Positions 61,503 to 64,000 of a stretch of 64,000 nt of DNA are shown here, in pieces (within the stretch, counting starts at the first letter, position 1; each line of letters starts with the position of its first letter). The DNA lies in contig NZ_CP040896.1 of assembly GCF_006337165.1 (NCBI RefSeq), positions 3,472,001 to 3,536,000 of the forward strand, in the 5' to 3' direction. The position numbers were made by a program, and so were the translations under genes. Source of the stretch: Hymenobacter jejuensis. Its GTDB lineage: Bacteria > Bacteroidota > Bacteroidia > Cytophagales > Hymenobacteraceae. Below the pieces are notes generated by a model. It had not been told where the DNA came from. It did not search any database and saw only the letters and a list, made by a program, of their open reading frames with translations.

Positions 61503-64000
61503 ATGATGCAAAATTCCTACAAACATCTCCTGACTCGACGAGCCATCTGGCTGGCCGCCTGTGGGTTGCCAGTTGCGGTGGCACCCGTTGTGGGGGCACC
61601 TCGGCTCCCATTAGTGCCACTTGTTGAGCGGCCGACCCTAGCCGATGTGACGGTTTCGGGCCGCGTTACCCAGACCAACGGCGAAGCGCTCCCCGGCGTG
61701 ACCATCGTGGTAAAGGGCACGACCCAAGGCGCGTCTACCGATGCCAACGGACGGTTTACTCTTTCAGCCCCGGAGGGCAGCACGCTGATTTTCAGCTATG
61801 TAGGCTTTATGCGGAAAGAAGTGCCCGTAACCAGCGCTACCACCGATTTCAACGTAGTACTGGCCGAAGACACGCAGGCGCTGAACGAAGTGGTAGTCGT
61901 AGGCTACGGTACCCAGGAGCGCGGCAGCGTAACGGGTGCGATTTCTTCCATAAGCGGGCAAGAGCTTAAGCGTCAGCCGGTTGCTGACGTAACCCAAGCG
62001 ATGCAGGGCAAGGTTTCAGGCGTAACTATTACCTCTAACGGCGGAGCGCCGGGTGGCGCTGCCGGCACGTCGGTGCGGGTGCGCGGTATAACCTCCAACG
62101 GCAACAACCAGCCGCTTTACATTATCGATGGCTTTCCAATGGCGCAAAGCAGCGAAAGCCAGCTGAACGCAATCAGCCCGAACGACATTGAGTCGATTGA
62201 CGTGCTGAAAGATGCCTCGGCCACCGCTATTTACGGGGTGCGGGCCGCCAACGGCGTAGTGATTATCACTACGAAGCGGGGCAAAGCCGGCAAGACGAAC
62301 ATCAATCTGGACGCCTACCGTGGTGTGAACACGGTAATACGTAAGCTGGATTTACTGAATGCACAGGAGTACGCCGTCATCAACAACGAAAGCCGCATTG
62401 CGGGCGGCCTGCCCATCGTGCTGGATAAGCTACGCGATCCGGCAGCTTTGGGCGAAGGTACTGACTGGCAGGATGTTATGTTTCGTCGGGCCAAAGTGCA
62501 GAACTATTCGCTTTCGGCCACGGGTGGCAGCGAGAGCGCGCGCTTCGCAATTTCTGGCACCTATTTTCAGCAGGACGGCACCATTCTGGGCTCCAACTAC
62601 GAGCGCTTCACCCTGCGTGCGAACGGCGATGCGCAGTTGAACAAGGTGTTCAAGATGGGTACCAGCATTCAGCTCACGCACTCATCGGACCGGCAGGTTA
62701 CGACCAACGACGGCGAATACGGCACCTTGCAGCAACTGCTGCGCATTCCGGCCATTGTGCCCGCTTATCGTCCCGATGGTAATTTCTACGATACCAACGC
62801 GGCGTACGATAACTTTATCGAGGAGAACCCACTGGCAACCGCTACCCTAAACAATCAGCGCTACAACCTCAACCGGGCCATCACTACGCTGTTCGCTGAG
62901 CTGGAGCCTGTGAAAGGCCTGCGTTTCCGTACCAACGTGGGGGCTGACCTGTTCTTCGACAACTTCAACTCATTCCGGCCTACCGTACCTCAATTGGTAA
63001 CGCCCGAACGCACGTATACTTCGCGCTACTCAACGGCCAGCGCCAATGCTAACTCCAGCTACGCGCCGACCTACCTGATCGAGAATACGGCTACCTACGA
63101 TCATCTCTTCGCCGATAAGCACCAAGTGACCCTTCTGCTTGGGCAGTCGGCTCAGGAATTCAACTACAGCAACGTATCGGCTAGCCGCCAAGGGTACCTG
63201 CGCAACGACTTGCAGACCATCAACGCGGGCCCCAACAACACGTTGCAGTCCAACGGCGGTACCATTAACCCGCCTCAGCGTTTGGCCAGCTACTTCGGTC
63301 GTATCAACTACGAGTTTGCCGGTAAGTATCTGTTCCAGGCCATCGCTCGGTACGACGGTTCTTCGGTATTTCCTCCGGGCGAGAAGTTTGGCTTCTTCCC
63401 GGGTGTATCGGCCGGTTGGCGCATTTCGGAAGAACCTTTTCTGAAGGGTAGTTCTGCTGTTAGCAACCTGAAGCTGCGGGCCGGCTACGGCAAAGTAGGT
63501 AACCCGCTGAACGCCGGGCGTTTTGCTTACCTCTACGCCATCAACTTCGGCATTACCTACCCGCTAGGCCAGGATGGCACGCTGAACACGGGTGGTGCCC
63601 CAACCCGGTTGGCTAACCCCAATTTGCGCTGGGAAACCAACAACCAGACGAACATTGGCTTGGACTTGGGCTTCATGCAAAACCGCTTCGAAGCCAGCAT
63701 CGACCTGTATAACCGTAGCTCGCCCAACCTGATTGCTCCGATTCCGGTGTCTTACGTGTCGGGTACCTACGAGTCTATCAACAGCAATGCAGCTTCGGCT
63801 TACAACCGCGGTATCGACTTCTCGCTGACCTCGCACAACGTGCAGGGCTCCGGCGACGCGTTGAGCTGGACGACCACGCTGAACCTATCAGCTTACAAAA
63901 CCAAGCTGGAAAGCCTGGGCGCTGGCTTGCCGTACAACGGCCCTAATACGCTAAGTGGCTATGGTATAGTTCGTTATGATGTAGGCTATCCCTTCAACTC
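61503..64000 (+). CDS. SusC/RagA-family TonB-linked outer membrane receptor (cut by window edge)
   Basis: The first 832 residues of a SusC-type outer-membrane protein that imports a glycan or peptide with a SusD partner. A hydrophobic signal (RRAIWLAACGLPVAVAPVVG) is followed by a carboxypeptidase-regulatory-like beta domain (VSGRVTQTNGEALPGVTIVV), a TonB-box-like EVVVVGYGTQ, the plug domain (VTQAMQGKVSGVTIT, ESIDVLKDASATAIYG) and the barrel. The frame is open to the last base. No SusD gene is in the window; it should follow. The two ATGs at 61503 and 61506 are equivalent starts. Confidence 0.96.
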   Translation, partial: MMQNSYKHLLTRRAIWLAACGLPVAVAPVVGAPRLPLVPLVERPTLADVTVSGRVTQTNGEALPGVTIVVKGTTQGASTDANGRFTLSAPEGSTLIFSYVGFMRKEVPVTSATTDFNVVLAEDTQALNEVVVVGYGTQERGSVTGAISSISGQELKRQPVADVTQAMQGKVSGVTITSNGGAPGGAAGTSVRVRGITSNGNNQPLYIIDGFPMAQSSESQLNAISPNDIESIDVLKDASATAIYGVRAANGVVIITTKRGKAGKTNINLDAYRGVNTVIRKLDLLNAQEYAVINNESRIAGGLPIVLDKLRDPAALGEGTDWQDVMFRRAKVQNYSLSATGGSESARFAISGTYFQQDGTILGSNYERFTLRANGDAQLNKVFKMGTSIQLTHSSDRQVTTNDGEYGTLQQLLRIPAIVPAYRPDGNFYDTNAAYDNFIEENPLATATLNNQRYNLNRAITTLFAELEPVKGLRFRTNVGADLFFDNFNSFRPTVPQLVTPERTYTSRYSTASANANSSYAPTYLIENTATYDHLFADKHQVTLLLGQSAQEFNYSNVSASRQGYLRNDLQTINAGPNNTLQSNGGTINPPQRLASYFGRINYEFAGKYLFQAIARYDGSSVFPPGEKFGFFPGVSAGWRISEEPFLKGSSAVSNLKLRAGYGKVGNPLNAGRFAYLYAINFGITYPLGQDGTLNTGGAPTRLANPNLRWETNNQTNIGLDLGFMQNRFEASIDLYNRSSPNLIAPIPVSYVSGTYESINSNAASAYNRGIDFSLTSHNVQGSGDALSWTTTLNLSAYKTKLESLGAGLPYNGPNTLSGYGIVRYDVGYPFN

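Overview
The window looks like a chromosomal segment of a Cytophagales bacterium, most likely Hymenobacter or a close relative (Bacteroidota). The evidence is a G+C-rich chromosome with Bacteroidota -7 elements (TAnnTTTG), almost no Shine-Dalgarno signals, a 16S-tRNA-Ile-tRNA-Ala-23S-5S operon of Bacteroidota type, and typical families: SusC/RagA receptor, 7TM-DISM receptor, BatA-like protein, DUF4199 and DUF4126 proteins, a urease gamma/beta fusion, and many short lipoproteins. The genus is an inference; nothing was searched.

Layout. 1-2.4 kb: the left end of a minus-strand urease operon (NicO-type metal permease, ureAB fusion, an AT-rich unknown gene, partial ureC). 2.8-16.8 kb: mostly accessory and envelope genes, including a DUF885 lipoprotein, a Gly-Thr repeat lipoprotein, DUF4126, DoxX, a RES-domain protein, an MBL hydrolase, an HTTM membrane protein, two more Ser/Thr/Gly-rich lipoproteins, a DCC oxidoreductase, an MDR reductase and an FAD protein. 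17-30 kb: core genes, namely LPS heptose epimerase, a BtuF/BtuC-like importer without its ATPase, a QueD/PTPS homologue, lpxB, clpX, clpP, tig, tRNA-Leu, a SpoT-type (p)ppGpp enzyme, and a tightly packed fur-STAS-purA cluster. 30.4-36.2 kb: a complete rRNA operon with three tandem promoters, processing stems and a terminator.

36.3-50.5 kb: envelope and glycan genes, namely a BatA-like protein, two DUF4199 proteins coupled to a GT2 glycosyltransferase, GT4 and GT9 glycosyltransferases, purB, an AsmA-like/GT51 transglycosylase, TerC, a Dpm1-like GT2, hemG/hemY and a GmhB-like phosphatase. 50.6-58.8 kb: a pair of paralogous 50-residue lipoproteins, speA divergent from an arginase-family gene, a repeat-derived hairpin, argS, a LOG-family gene, glutathione peroxidase and menA. 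58.8-64 kb: a 7TM-DISM receptor carrying the DNA-binding half of an IS1595-type transposase as its C-terminus, then a SusC-type receptor cut by the window end.

The strongest candidate for something undescribed is the 7TM-DISM/transposase zinc-ribbon fusion at 58857-60887. Other points of interest are the Gly-Thr repeat lipoprotein with a surface-export-like signal, the AT-rich gene inside the urease operon, the paired CPAY lipoproteins, a degenerate 20-nt motif recurring near gene 3' ends, and a 66-bp perfect palindrome acting as a shared terminator. LPS heptose genes are scattered (hldD, lpxB, GT9, gmhB) rather than clustered.
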